Notes: a model not told the origin generated them from the letters alone. Numbered from the stretch's first letter, positions 30,816 to 40,763 are shown. The stretch: DNA of 64,000 bases from UBA7672 sp963738625 (GCA_963738625.1 CAVTXH010000017.1:1-64000); one strand, 5' to 3'. Translations and numbers: made by a program.

Positions 30816-31220
30816 ATGACCAACGTCAACATCCAGAAACTCGGCGAGGAGGCGCGGGCCGCGCGTGCGCTGGCCTATGCGCCCTATTCGAAATTCCGCG
30901 TGGGCGCCGCCCTGCAGCTCGACAATGGCGCGGTGGTGCTCGGCTCGAATATCGAGAACGCCAGCTATGGGCTCACCTGCTGCGCCGAGCGCGTCGCGAT
31001 CTTTTCGGCCCGGGTGCAGCATCCCGGCGCGAGGATTGTCGCGATGGCGGTCAGCGCCGGCGACGATTCCCATCCGCACCAGGGCGAGCATACGCGCATG
31101 CCGTGCGGCGCATGCCGGCAGGTGATGGTGGAGTTCATGGCGCCGTCCGCGCCGGTCTGGATCGATGGCGTCGGCACGCAGACGCTGGCGCAGCTTCTGC
31201 CGTCGCCGTTCAGGCTCTGA
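30816..31220 (+). CDS. cdd: cytidine deaminase
   Basis: 134 aa, the usual length of the tetrameric homologue. Active site visible: SNIENASYGLTCCAERVA with zinc-binding Cys and the catalytic Glu, and MPCGACRQV with the other two zinc cysteines. It converts cytidine and deoxycytidine to uridine forms in pyrimidine salvage. There is no Shine-Dalgarno sequence; a large stem-loop reaches to the start codon. Confidence 0.95.
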   Translation: MTNVNIQKLGEEARAARALAYAPYSKFRVGAALQLDNGAVVLGSNIENASYGLTCCAERVAIFSARVQHPGARIVAMAVSAGDDSHPHQGEHTRMPCGACRQVMVEFMAPSAPVWIDGVGTQTLAQLLPSPFRL

Positions 31221-31334
31221 TCCGCAAAAAAGGAACAGGCCGCCACGCCAGGCCCTGGAAGCCCTGCGAGCAGGTCCATCGCAATTCCAGGCGGGGCTTA
31301 GCGCCCCATTGCGCCCCCATCCTAAACCGGCGCG

Positions 31335-32744
31335 CTATTTCTTTTCCACGACCTTGATCGTGTCGGTGGAATTGTCGCTGGCGTAGGGGTAGCCGGCGGT
31401 GATCACGAAGCGCTTGATGTTGGAGGCCGCCTCGTGACGGTTCACGGCGTCGAGGATGTCGTCGAAGCTTTTCGGCTCTTCCGGCTCCAGGTCGGCGGAG
31501 ACGCCCCAGATCAGCGACAGCTTGCGCGCGGTCGACAGCTGCGGCGTCAGGGCGTGGATCGGCTGGCGCGGGCGCGTGGCGGAAACGCGCTGGGCGGACG
31601 AGCCCGAGCGGGTGAACACGACCATCGGGCAGTCGAGATCGTCGGCGAGTTTGGACGCGGCGAGCGCGCAGGCGTCGGCGGTCGTCACCGTGGCCGGCGC
31701 GGGCGCCGCCTGCGAGGACGGGTTGGCGTCGCGGTCTGTCTCGATGGCGCGGATGATGCGGTCCATGATGGCGACGGCGGCGGTAGGATGGCGGCCGACG
31801 GCGCTTTCGGCGGAGAGCATCACCGCGTCCGCGCCCTGATAGACGGCGGTGGCGACGTCGTTGGCCTCGGCGCGCGTCGGCACCAGCGCCTCGACCATCA
31901 ATTCCAGCATGTGGGTGGCGACGATCACCGGCTTGCCGTGCGCGCGGGCGGTGCGCACGATGCGGCGCTGTGCGATCGGCACCTGCTCGGGCGAGAGTTC
32001 GACGCCGAGATCGCCGCGCGCCACCATGACGCCGTCGGCCTCGCGCACGATCGCTTCGAGGTCGTCGAGCGCGGTGGGCTTCTCGATCTTGGCGATCAGC
32101 GGGATGCCGGGACCGAAAGTCTGGCGGGCGAGGGTGATGTCGCTGGCGCGCTGGACGAAGGAGAGGGCGAGATAGTCGACGCCCTGGGTAAGCGCGAACT
32201 TGCCGTCGGCGATGTCTTTCTCGGTGATGGCGGGAATCGGAATCGGGCGGCCAGGCGCGGCGATGCCCTTGCGGCTCATGATGCGGCCGGGCGCGACAGG
32301 GCGGGCGATGCGGTCGGCGCCGTCGACCTTCACGATCACCAGCATCATCTTGCCGTCGTCGATCAGCAGCCGGTCGCCGAGCTGGAGCGAGGCGAGGAGT
32401 TCGGGATGCGGGACGGGGATGATTTCCGGATCGTCCGACTTGGCGGCGGCGGTGAGGCGCAGCTCCGAGCTGACGCGGACATCGATGCTGCCGCCAGGGA
32501 GGTCGCCGACGCGGAGTTTCGGTCCCTGCAGGTCGGCAAGCAGCGCGATGGGCCGGCCGGCGGCTTTTTCGGCTTCACGCGCTGCGGCGATGCGGGCGGC
32601 GTGCTGCGCATGGTCGCCATGGCTGAAGTTGACGCGGAACAGATCGACGCCGGCGCGAAGGAGTTCCTCCATCTTGAGCGCGCCGTCGCTGGCGGGGCCG
32701 AGCGTGGCGAGGATCTTGGTGCGGCGGCGGACAGTCGTCGTCAT
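31335..32744 (-). CDS. pyk: pyruvate kinase
   Basis: 469 aa from the ATG at 32744; an upstream in-frame start at 32828 has no family support. RRRTKILATLGPAS at the N-terminus, VNFSHGDH, LADLQGPKLRVG, the catalytic lysine in PLIAKIEKP, and VMVARGDLGVEL. The C-terminal domain ends at VVEKK. It makes pyruvate and ATP from phosphoenolpyruvate. It is convergent with cdd; the upstream side is a repeat-rich intergenic region. Confidence 0.97.
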   Translation of the reverse strand: MTTTVRRRTKILATLGPASDGALKMEELLRAGVDLFRVNFSHGDHAQHAARIAAAREAEKAAGRPIALLADLQGPKLRVGDLPGGSIDVRVSSELRLTAAAKSDDPEIIPVPHPELLASLQLGDRLLIDDGKMMLVIVKVDGADRIARPVAPGRIMSRKGIAAPGRPIPIPAITEKDIADGKFALTQGVDYLALSFVQRASDITLARQTFGPGIPLIAKIEKPTALDDLEAIVREADGVMVARGDLGVELSPEQVPIAQRRIVRTARAHGKPVIVATHMLELMVEALVPTRAEANDVATAVYQGADAVMLSAESAVGRHPTAAVAIMDRIIRAIETDRDANPSSQAAPAPATVTTADACALAASKLADDLDCPMVVFTRSGSSAQRVSATRPRQPIHALTPQLSTARKLSLIWGVSADLEPEEPKSFDDILDAVNRHEAASNIKRFVITAGYPYASDNSTDTIKVVEKK

Positions 32745-33287
32745 GGAAGGGCCTTTGGTGCGAATCTTCGAGAGGTCATAGTAGGCCGCATTGTGTGAAG
32801 CGATATGCATCGCGGGTAAGGCCTGCAATAGCGGCGTTTTTCTCGCACGCTCTCGTTCGGACCGGCCTGAGCCGTCCGGGATGCGGTGCGCCTCCTTAAG
32901 TGGAGGGCGTGGGGACGCGGGATGCCCCGCGTGAGTTGGGCGACGCTGGTTGCCCAGCGCTACCGGTAGTCAAAGAGAAACGCGTCATCCGTCGACGAAT
33001 GCGTCGACCCCCAGCGACCGTTATTCGCCAGCCCGTGCACAGGGAGCTGTGTTCACTCCCCTGGCATGGTCGCCGGCGGCGTGCAGGCCATTGGGCTGTT
33101 CATCGTCCCATGGTCCCGGCGACACTCAGCTCTGGCTTCGGGCCAGAAGGCCCAAGAACCAGAAGGTCCATCTCCCGGCCTTGGCGGCGCTTCACGCCGC
33201 GTTCGTCCGGAACTTCTCACGCTCGATCGCATCGCCCCTGCGTCGCTGAACAGGTGCACGACTGCCCTCCGTGCGGAGGCGATGGAG
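32745..33287. other. intergenic stretch upstream of pyk, no convincing gene
   Basis: Open frames occur on both strands, but their translations are Arg/Pro/Ser-rich and match nothing I know. Short GC-rich hairpins are present, for example ACGCGGG and CCCGCGT around 32915-32930. The promoter of pyk must lie in its left part. The right part continues into the inverted copy of the leader element at 33288. Confidence 0.5.
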
Positions 33288-33383
33288 GGATTATCGCTCA
33301 GCTCGGCAAGTGTAGGATAACTTTCCTGGATTTTTCTGACTCTTTTTCGCAAGCCGCTGAAATGGCGCGGGAGATTTTTCGCC
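33288..33383 (-). promoter_or_regulatory. conserved leader, copy C (inverted), without the small ORF
   Basis: Read on the minus strand from 33383: GCGAAAAATCTCCCGCG, CAGCG, CGAAAAAGAGT, CAGGAAAGTTATCCTAC and GATAAT appear in the same order and nearly the same spacing as in the copies at 15722 and 63742. Where those copies have ATG nine bases past ATAATG, this one has ATC, and the sequence beyond does not encode the small protein. This suggests that the leader is a unit in its own right, or that this is a decayed copy. Confidence 0.5.
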
Positions 33384-33442
33384 GACGGGCGCGGAAGTGG
33401 TGGTAGCGCCCGGCTCTATCCGCCGCGTTGATGCTTCGCATC

Positions 33443-33551
33443 AACCCCGACGAAAGTCGGGATCCAGGGCTGGCGGTGAAGCTTGCTCCGGCTTGAAGCT
33501 TTAATCCTGGACAAGGGGCGACACGGTTCCTGGGTCCCGACTTTCGTCGGG
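33443..33551. repeat. large inverted repeat unit (CCCGACGAAAGTCGGG type)
   Basis: Left arm CCCGACGAAAGTCGGGATCC and onward to 33466; right arm CCTGGGTCCCGACTTTCG to 33551. The arms match over about 22 bases with a single mismatch, and each contains its own small hairpin (CCCGAC/GTCGGG). The ~60-base middle is unremarkable. The form is typical of dispersed intergenic repeats. Confidence 0.7.
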
Positions 33552-33594
33552 ATGAGCGGTCGGGGGACGGGCGGTTCCACGAACTCAAGACAGG

Positions 33595-33626
33595 ATTCTC
33601 GGGTCGCGCTTCGCTTGTCCGAGAAT
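33595..33626. repeat. short palindromic repeat ATTCTCGG...CCGAGAAT
   Basis: Eight-base inverted arms, 33595-33602 and 33619-33626, enclosing GTCGCGCTTCGCTTGT. This unit is followed by GACGCG and resembles the short REP-like palindromes of alphaproteobacterial intergenic regions. Confidence 0.5.
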
Positions 33627-33661
33627 GACGCGCTGAGGGGAGAATGCTGACCACGCCATGG

Positions 33662-33774
33662 CTGTCATCCCGGAAGCGCACAGCGCTATCCGGGACCCAT
33701 GTCCCGGCATCGGGACTCGCAGACCGATGGGTCCCGGCTCTCCAGCGCTTGCGCGCTTCCGGCCGGGATGACAG
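33662..33774. repeat. dispersed palindromic repeat with perfect 12-bp ends
   Basis: CTGTCATCCCGG (33662-33673) and CCGGGATGACAG (33763-33774) are exact inverted ends; inside them GGAAGCGC faces GCGCTTCC. The internal block ATCGGGACTCGCAGACC and the following CCCGGCTCTCCAGCGCT are shared with the unit at 16173-16299. Confidence 0.75.
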
Positions 33775-33802
33775 CGGGGGATGGGGTTTTCGAAGATTCC
33801 TC

Positions 33803-33831
33803 TTGCACTCTCATAGCCTGTACGCTACATA
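33803..33831 (+). promoter_or_regulatory. possible promoter of the PadR operon
   Basis: TTGCAC at 33803-33808, a 17-base spacer and TACATA at 33826-33831. The following stretch up to the start codon has repeated ACTATG and an ATGT-N5-ACAT dyad overlapping the ATG at 33859, a possible PadR self-operator. Match to the -10 consensus is modest. Confidence 0.3.
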
Positions 33832-33858
33832 CTATGCGCTGCACACTATGTGAGACAC

Positions 33859-34233
33859 ATGCCGTCCGGCCCTGAAATCATTGAAAGTTTGCGGCTGGAG
33901 TTGCGCCGCGGGACGCTGATCCTGGCGGTTCTGGCGGCGCTCAGGAGCGAGAAATACGGCTACACGCTGCGCGCCCAACTGGCCGAACAGGGCGTCGAGA
34001 TCGACGAGGGCGCGCTCTATCCGATGCTGCGGCGTCTCGAGACCCAGGGCCTTCTCACCTCGGAATGGCGAGAAGACGCCAAGCGGCAGAAGCGGTTCTA
34101 CCGTCTCTCGCCCGGCGGCGCGGCGGCGCTTGAACAGCTCACCGAAGAGTGGCGCGCGATGAACCGCGCGCTCGAAGCCATTCTTGAAACGCCGCCTTCG
34201 GCGACGCCGGGCCTCAAGGAGGGGATGCAATGA
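33859..34233 (+). CDS. PadR-family transcriptional regulator
   Basis: 124 aa from the ATG at 33859 (a GTG at 33850 is an alternative). The N-terminal winged helix is clear: RRGTLILAVLAALRSEKYGYTLRAQL, then EIDEGALYPMLRRLETQGLL and the wing. The stop overlaps the next ATG (ATGA). PadR genes of this size commonly precede a HAAS-domain membrane protein and repress the pair until a signal is sensed. Confidence 0.92.
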   Translation: MPSGPEIIESLRLELRRGTLILAVLAALRSEKYGYTLRAQLAEQGVEIDEGALYPMLRRLETQGLLTSEWREDAKRQKRFYRLSPGGAAALEQLTEEWRAMNRALEAILETPPSATPGLKEGMQ

Positions 34234-35228
34234 CCGATCTCATGGAACGCTATCTTGCGGCGGTCGAACGCCGCCTGCCGGAAGAGCAGGCGAAGGACAT
34301 CATCGCCGAGCTGCGCGAGGCTATCGGCTCGAAGACCGAGGCGAAGGAAGAGGCGCTGGGCCGGCCGGCCGGCGATGACGACATTGCCTCCATCCTCAAG
34401 GAGTTCGGGCATCCGGTCGTGGTCGCCTCGCGCTATTCCGGCCAGGATTATCTGATCGGGCCGAACCTCTATCCGTGGTTCTGGGGCGCCCAGCGCACGG
34501 GCGTCGGCCTTGTCTTCGCGATCTTGATCGCCATCGCGGCCGTGAGAGCGTTCACGTCCGAGCGACCGATGCAGGCTGTGCTGCAGGGCATAGGGGCAGC
34601 GATCGAGGCGGCGATCTGGGTGTTTGGCGTCATCACCGTCGTCTTCATCGTGCTGGAGCGCACAAAGACACATGTGCGAATCGCGCAGGGCTGGAATCCC
34701 AAGGCGCTGCCGCACGACAATATCCGCAAGCCTCGGGGGCTGTTCGAAACCGTGTTCGCGCTGGCCTTCGACGCCATCTTCATCTTGTGGTGGACCAAGG
34801 TTGTGCGCTTTCCCGACCAATGGCCGATGCAGGACAGCGACGGCGTCGATGTGCATCTGTCGGCCGCCTGGGCGCCGCTGCACACGCCGATCCTGGTTCT
34901 GGCCCTGCTCGTCGCGGCGGTGCATGTCGCCGATATCGTCCATCCGGCGTGGAGCCGGCTGCGCTCGCTGGTCAGCATTGCCGGGCACATTACCGGCCTG
35001 GCGGTGCTGTGGACCCTCTACCGCGCGGGGTCGCTTGTCGATGTCACAGGCATAGCAGGCGCAGAGGCGCGCGCTGAGAGGCTGCAGCATACGCTCGATA
35101 TGGCTTTCGGCGTCGGCATGCTGGCCGCCGCGCTGATCTGGGGCGTCGCGCTAGGGGTGGAAATCTGGCGGCTGGCGCAGGCGGCGCGGCCGCATACGCC
35201 TCCGCCAATCCCGGGAGCGGCGGCCTGA
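34230..35228 (+). CDS. HAAS-domain membrane protein, PadR partner
   Basis: 332 aa. The N-terminal ~70 residues (YLAAVERRLPEEQAKDIIAELREAI) are a HAAS signalling domain, usually the binding partner of the upstream PadR regulator. About six membrane segments follow, beginning GVGLVFAILIAIAAV and ending GVGMLAAALIWGVALGVEI. Role of the membrane part is unknown. Translation is coupled to the PadR gene by a four-base overlap. Confidence 0.8.
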   Translation: MTDLMERYLAAVERRLPEEQAKDIIAELREAIGSKTEAKEEALGRPAGDDDIASILKEFGHPVVVASRYSGQDYLIGPNLYPWFWGAQRTGVGLVFAILIAIAAVRAFTSERPMQAVLQGIGAAIEAAIWVFGVITVVFIVLERTKTHVRIAQGWNPKALPHDNIRKPRGLFETVFALAFDAIFILWWTKVVRFPDQWPMQDSDGVDVHLSAAWAPLHTPILVLALLVAAVHVADIVHPAWSRLRSLVSIAGHITGLAVLWTLYRAGSLVDVTGIAGAEARAERLQHTLDMAFGVGMLAAALIWGVALGVEIWRLAQAARPHTPPPIPGAAA

Positions 35229-35335
35229 ACCCGTGCTGCGGGCCTCAAGACCCCAAAGCCATCAGGCGAGCCGGCAAGTCATTTCGTCCAAGCGTGACGT
35301 TAAATTTAGCAGGGCGCCGCTAGGGCAGCTCATTG

Positions 35336-35348
35336 TTGACAGTGTCAA
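35336..35348. promoter_or_regulatory. perfect palindrome TTGACAGTGTCAA, likely operator
   Basis: Thirteen bases, perfectly symmetric, 48 bases before the start of the large lipoprotein gene. The TTGACA half is also a consensus -35 hexamer, so a bound repressor would block RNA polymerase. Palindromes of this form are typical of TetR-family operators; no TetR gene lies in the window. Confidence 0.5.
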
Positions 35349-35395
35349 TCGGCAGTACTGTCCGCCGGAATCGGGATACCAAGGAGTTTCCTCCC

Positions 35396-37426
35396 ATGAT
35401 GACGCCTCGCCTGAAAAGGTTGGGGGCACTGCTGCTGGCGGGCGTTTCTGCGCTCACAGTTGCCGCCTGCTCCAACGAACCGGCAGCCAAACTGGTCGGC
35501 TCGACCGTCGATGACTACATGCTGGTCGACCAGAACGGCATGGGTCACATCCTGAGGTACGACACGCAAACGCCTGCTGTCGTGCTGATGTCCTACGTCA
35601 ACGGCGATGAAGGCTCGCGCGCTGCCGCCAAGGCCGCGCAGGAGATCGCCGCGAAGAATCCCAACGTCGTCTTCCACCTGATCAACTCGAGCGCGGACGA
35701 CACGCGCGACACGATCTCGGCGGAAGCAAAAGAGCAGGGCATCACGCTGCCGCTGCTCGACGACGAGTACCAGCTGATCGGCAACTCGCTCGGCTTCAGC
35801 TATGCCGGCGAAGCGGTGATCGTGAGCCCGAAGGACTGGAAGGTCGCCTTCCACGGCCCGGTGAGCGCGCTCGATGCGGCGCTCAAGGAAGTCGTCGCCG
35901 GCGCGCCGGTCACCAAGGCAGCAGTCGCAGGCAAGGGCACGAAGCTCGTGTTCGCCGACCGCGGCAAGGAAGCCGAGTTCGCCAAGATCTCGTACGTCAA
36001 CGACGTCGTGCCGATCCTCCAGGCCAAGTGTGTCGACTGCCACCAGCCGAACGGCATCGCACCGTGGCAGATGACGAACTACCAGGTGGTCAAAGGTTTC
36101 GCGCCGATGATCCGCGAAGCGATCCGCCGCGACCGGATGCCTCCGTTCGATGCGGACAACCACTATCGCGCCTTCGCCAAGAACGAGAACCTCAGCGAGG
36201 CAGAGATCAAGACTTTGATCCACTGGATCGACGCGGGCGCTCCGAGCGATATTCCGACAGGCGGCGAGGATCCCCTGGTCAAGGTTGCCGCCGGCCGGCC
36301 GGACTGGCCGCTCGGCAAGCCGGATCTTATCGTCGACATCCCGTCCTATGACGTCCCCGCTCAGGGCGTGGTCGACTACCAGATTCCTGCCGTGAAGAGC
36401 CCGCTTACAAAAGGCAAGTGGCTGAAGGCGACAACCTTCAAGCCCGGCAACCGCCAGGGCGTGCACCACATCCTGGCTGGCTGGATGCCGAAATATCCGA
36501 AATCGGGCCGCGGATTCGACTGGGATATCTCGATGGGCGGCTACGCCGTTGGGAATGAATCGAATACGGCGCCGGCCAATTGGGCGACGTGGATTCCGGC
36601 GGGCGGGGCCATCTCCTTCCAGATGCACTACACGCCAACCGGCAAGGCCTTCACGGACAACTCGAAGATCGCGTTCTACTTCCAGGACGAAGCTCCGGAG
36701 ATGATGAAGCGTCAGATCGTCATCGCCGACCCGTCGATCGAGATCGCGCCGAACCAGGCGCGTCACCACGAGACGGCCTACGTGCAGTTCCCGGCCGACG
36801 TGCAGATTTACGCTGCGCAAGTGCACGCGCACTATCGCGGCTATGCCTCAAAACTCACGGCCATCTATCCGGACGGCAAGGAGGAAATTCTCCTCAACAT
36901 GCCGCATTACGACTTCAACTGGCAGCGTGACTACGTCTTCAAGGATCTGATCGAGCTGCCGGCCGGCACGAAACTCGTCGCCGACTACTGGTACGACAAC
37001 TCGAAGAACAACAAGGCGCTGTATGGCGACAACACCAAGGCCATGACCAATCCGGAACAGAAAATCTTCTGGGGAGACCAATCCTTCCAGGAGATGCTGT
37101 TTACGGCCATCCAGTTCCGGTGGAAGGACGAGACCGCCGCCAAGCCGCGCGACGACCTTCAGGCGCAGCTGGAGCAGGGCATTCTGTTGACCATGGCGGA
37201 CGACAATCGCGACGGCAAACTCCAGGAAGCCGAGTTGCGGATCGACTCCGAACCGGGCGCCCAGAACGTGACCGGCGATAGCCTGGCCCCGCTGCACCAG
37301 CAGTTCAAGGCGAACTTCGCGCAGATCGACGCCGACAAGGATGGCGGCCTGTCGATGCAGGAGCTCGGCGCGGCGATGGAGCAGATGGAAGCCCAGCGCC
37401 GTAACGGCCGACGCAACCCGACCTAG
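35396..37426 (+). CDS. lipoprotein with redoxin-like, cytochrome c, copper monooxygenase-like and EF-hand modules
   Basis: 676 aa from the ATG at 35396 (AAGGAG upstream). Modules: lipobox VAAC with Cys25; a redoxin-like domain (~30-175) with no cysteine, so not a working peroxiredoxin; a haem motif CVDCH (212-216); and a domain like type II copper, ascorbate-dependent monooxygenases (~305-580) with HH at 357-358, MH at 410-411, HAH at 477-479 and EM at 566-567, the positions expected for the two copper sites. The C-terminus has EF-hand loops at 602-613 and 645-656. It is probably exposed on a membrane facing the periplasm. The substrate is unknown. Confidence 0.8.
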   Translation: MMTPRLKRLGALLLAGVSALTVAACSNEPAAKLVGSTVDDYMLVDQNGMGHILRYDTQTPAVVLMSYVNGDEGSRAAAKAAQEIAAKNPNVVFHLINSSADDTRDTISAEAKEQGITLPLLDDEYQLIGNSLGFSYAGEAVIVSPKDWKVAFHGPVSALDAALKEVVAGAPVTKAAVAGKGTKLVFADRGKEAEFAKISYVNDVVPILQAKCVDCHQPNGIAPWQMTNYQVVKGFAPMIREAIRRDRMPPFDADNHYRAFAKNENLSEAEIKTLIHWIDAGAPSDIPTGGEDPLVKVAAGRPDWPLGKPDLIVDIPSYDVPAQGVVDYQIPAVKSPLTKGKWLKATTFKPGNRQGVHHILAGWMPKYPKSGRGFDWDISMGGYAVGNESNTAPANWATWIPAGGAISFQMHYTPTGKAFTDNSKIAFYFQDEAPEMMKRQIVIADPSIEIAPNQARHHETAYVQFPADVQIYAAQVHAHYRGYASKLTAIYPDGKEEILLNMPHYDFNWQRDYVFKDLIELPAGTKLVADYWYDNSKNNKALYGDNTKAMTNPEQKIFWGDQSFQEMLFTAIQFRWKDETAAKPRDDLQAQLEQGILLTMADDNRDGKLQEAELRIDSEPGAQNVTGDSLAPLHQQFKANFAQIDADKDGGLSMQELGAAMEQMEAQRRNGRRNPT

Positions 37427-37451
37427 GCTGACCGCGATATGAAGACTGGCG

Positions 37452-37488
37452 CCGGCCGGACACGACAAGTGTCCGGCCGGTTGCTTTT
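37452..37488 (+). terminator. intrinsic terminator after the copper/haem lipoprotein
   Basis: Perfect 12-base stem CCGGCCGGACAC (37452-37463) with GTGTCCGGCCGG (37469-37480), loop GACAA, followed by TTGCTTTT. It sits 26 bases after the stop codon. Confidence 0.85.
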
Positions 37489-37673
37489 GGGAAACAGCCT
37501 TGCCCGAGGCTGGCAAGACGCGGGGAGAATCTTTCCCAGACCAACACAATGCCCATGACGGCGCGCCCGCCGCATCTGCCGGCAGGCGACCCGGTGCGGC
37601 GAAGAAGCAGATGCATCGACGCCGAGGTCGTGCGAGACGTGACAACTAGTCAACGTTGCCGGCGAACGACGTC

Positions 37674-38423
37674 ATGAGCGGCCTTCTGTTCAACAAGATA
37701 GCAGCCGGCGTCCTGACGATCGCCCTGATTGGTGTCAGCGGAAGCGAAATCTGGCGCCGGGTTTCCGGCGCCGGTGAGGAACATTCGCCCCGCCAGGCCG
37801 TCGCACTTCCGGGTCTCGAACATGCCTCCGCCCCGGGAGCGGCCGCCGCGCCAACGACCGTCGCGCCAGAGACCGAATCTGCGGCGCCGGTAGCCTCTGC
37901 GACGGAAGGCTCGCCCGCAGGCGGTGACGCCGCCCCTCATCCGGATGCTCCGCCGGCGGCCGCTTCAGCGCCCGACGCCGGCGCCGCGGCGACACCTGGC
38001 GCAACGTCGGCGCCCGCCCCCGAAGCCCTGCCGCCTCCGTCCCCCGCGCCTGCCGGTCCGGACTACAAGGCGCTGTTTGCCGCGGCGAACCTCGAGGAGG
38101 GCAAGGGCCTCGCGGTCAAGTGCACCATGTGCCACGACATGACCGAGGCCAACAAAACCCTGATGGGGCCGCCCCTCTACGACCTGTTCGGCCGCGACAT
38201 CGCCTCCGTGTCCGGGTTCAACTATTCGGCCGGGCCCGGCTCGCTGTCCGGCGTCAACGGCGCGTGGGATGCCGCGAAGCTCGATAGCTTCCTCGAGAAC
38301 CCGAAACAGCTCACGCCCAACACCGTCATGGTGTTCGCCGGCATGAAGCGCGAAAGCGAGCGGATCAATCTGATGGCCTATATCCGCTCGCTCACGGCCG
38401 GAGAGCCAGCGCCGCTGGAGTAG
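37674..38423 (+). CDS. membrane-anchored cytochrome c with long Ala/Pro linker
   Basis: 249 aa from the ATG at 37674. An N-terminal membrane anchor (IAAGVLTIALIGVSGSEIW, residues ~8-26) is followed by about 95 residues of Ala/Pro/Ser-rich linker. The C-terminal domain is a class I cytochrome c of the c552/cycM type: haem motif KCTMCHD near residue 153, GPPLYDLFGRDIASV, and methionine ligand in NTVMVFAGMK. It probably carries electrons between the bc1 complex and oxidases at the periplasmic face. The next genes are the F1 ATP synthase operon. Confidence 0.9.
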   Translation: MSGLLFNKIAAGVLTIALIGVSGSEIWRRVSGAGEEHSPRQAVALPGLEHASAPGAAAAPTTVAPETESAAPVASATEGSPAGGDAAPHPDAPPAAASAPDAGAAATPGATSAPAPEALPPPSPAPAGPDYKALFAAANLEEGKGLAVKCTMCHDMTEANKTLMGPPLYDLFGRDIASVSGFNYSAGPGSLSGVNGAWDAAKLDSFLENPKQLTPNTVMVFAGMKRESERINLMAYIRSLTAGEPAPLE

Positions 38424-38573
38424 GCGACGGCGCCGCGACGAAACGTCCAGAAACACGGGCGAAAATCCCGTTTCCATCGTGTTGTCACACGGGCTTGCCG
38501 CGTGCTAGCAACCCGCGCGACGGACGGCGCTACGTCTTGCCGTATCCCATGCGGCTGTTTTCCAACGATTTTT

Positions 38574-38604
38574 TGCCCCGAGCCGGCGCGTCGGATTCGG
38601 GGCA
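38574..38604 (+). promoter_or_regulatory. stem-loop in the atpH leader
   Basis: TGCCCCGA (38574-38581) pairs with TCGGGGCA (38597-38604). It lies 13 bases before the TTG start of atpH and could influence its translation. The preceding ATTTTTTG run may belong to an upstream terminator. Confidence 0.4.
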
Positions 38605-38616
38605 GGGGCATAGGTT

Positions 38617-39177
38617 TTGGCGGGCTCAGCAACCACCTCGTTTGACCAGGCTTCGCAGCGTTACGCGAATGCGGTTTTCGACCTCGCGCTCGACTCGGGC
38701 GAGGTCGATGCGGTGGATGCCGGACTGATGTCGCTGGCCAAGGTGATCGAGGGCGATGCGACCCTCTCCCGCGTCCTCAAATCCCCGCTCTACAAGTCCG
38801 AGGAGAAGGCTGGCGTGCTTGCCGCCCTCGGCGAAAAGCTCGGCCTCTCTGAACTCGCGCGCCGCTTTGTCGGCGTCGTCGCCCTGAACCGCCGGGCAGG
38901 CGACATCCCTTCGATGGCCAAGGCGTTCGCCGACAAGGCCGCCAAGCATCGCGGCTCGTCCCGCGTCGTCGCCCGCGTCGCGCGGGCGGTGAGCAAGGAC
39001 CAGGTCATGCAGATCGAGTCCGCGGTTTCGAAATCGCTGGGCCGCTCCGTCACCGTCGATGTCGAAGTCGATCCCTCGCTGATCGGCGGCATGCAACTCA
39101 AGATTGGATCGCGTCTCGTCGACGCCTCGATCCGCACCAAGCTGAACAATCTGACGAACCTCATGAAGGGGGCCTGA
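38617..39177 (+). CDS. atpH: ATP synthase F1 subunit delta
   Basis: 186 aa. The start is TTG at 38617, the only in-frame start that includes the conserved N-terminal helices (QASQRYANAVFDLAL). The C-terminal part with VDVEVDPSLIGGMQLKIGSRLVDASI is diagnostic. Delta connects the F1 hexamer to the peripheral stalk. atpA follows after four bases. A TTG start with a hairpin leader suggests weak initiation. Confidence 0.95.
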   Translation: MAGSATTSFDQASQRYANAVFDLALDSGEVDAVDAGLMSLAKVIEGDATLSRVLKSPLYKSEEKAGVLAALGEKLGLSELARRFVGVVALNRRAGDIPSMAKAFADKAAKHRGSSRVVARVARAVSKDQVMQIESAVSKSLGRSVTVDVEVDPSLIGGMQLKIGSRLVDASIRTKLNNLTNLMKGA

Positions 39178-39181
39178 GCCC

Positions 39182-40732
<1,551 letters not shown>

Positions 40733-40763
40733 TCGGGCAGGGAAGAGGAGCAAGGCCTAGTCC

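Noticed and set aside
31434..32798. Long open frame opposite pyk
   Set aside because: Same cause: complement of a strongly biased coding frame, with Gly/Asp/Arg-rich sequence and no recognisable domain.
32900..33406. Possible 168-aa gene upstream of PadR
   Set aside because: Arg/Pro/Ser-rich translation, no ribosome site, and it crosses the inverted leader copy and intergenic hairpins.
37640..37652. TGAC-N5-GTCA dyad before the anchored cytochrome c, as an FNR/FixK box
   Set aside because: The spacing is one base too long for the TTGA-N6-TCAA consensus and one half lacks the leading T; kept only as a weak dyad.
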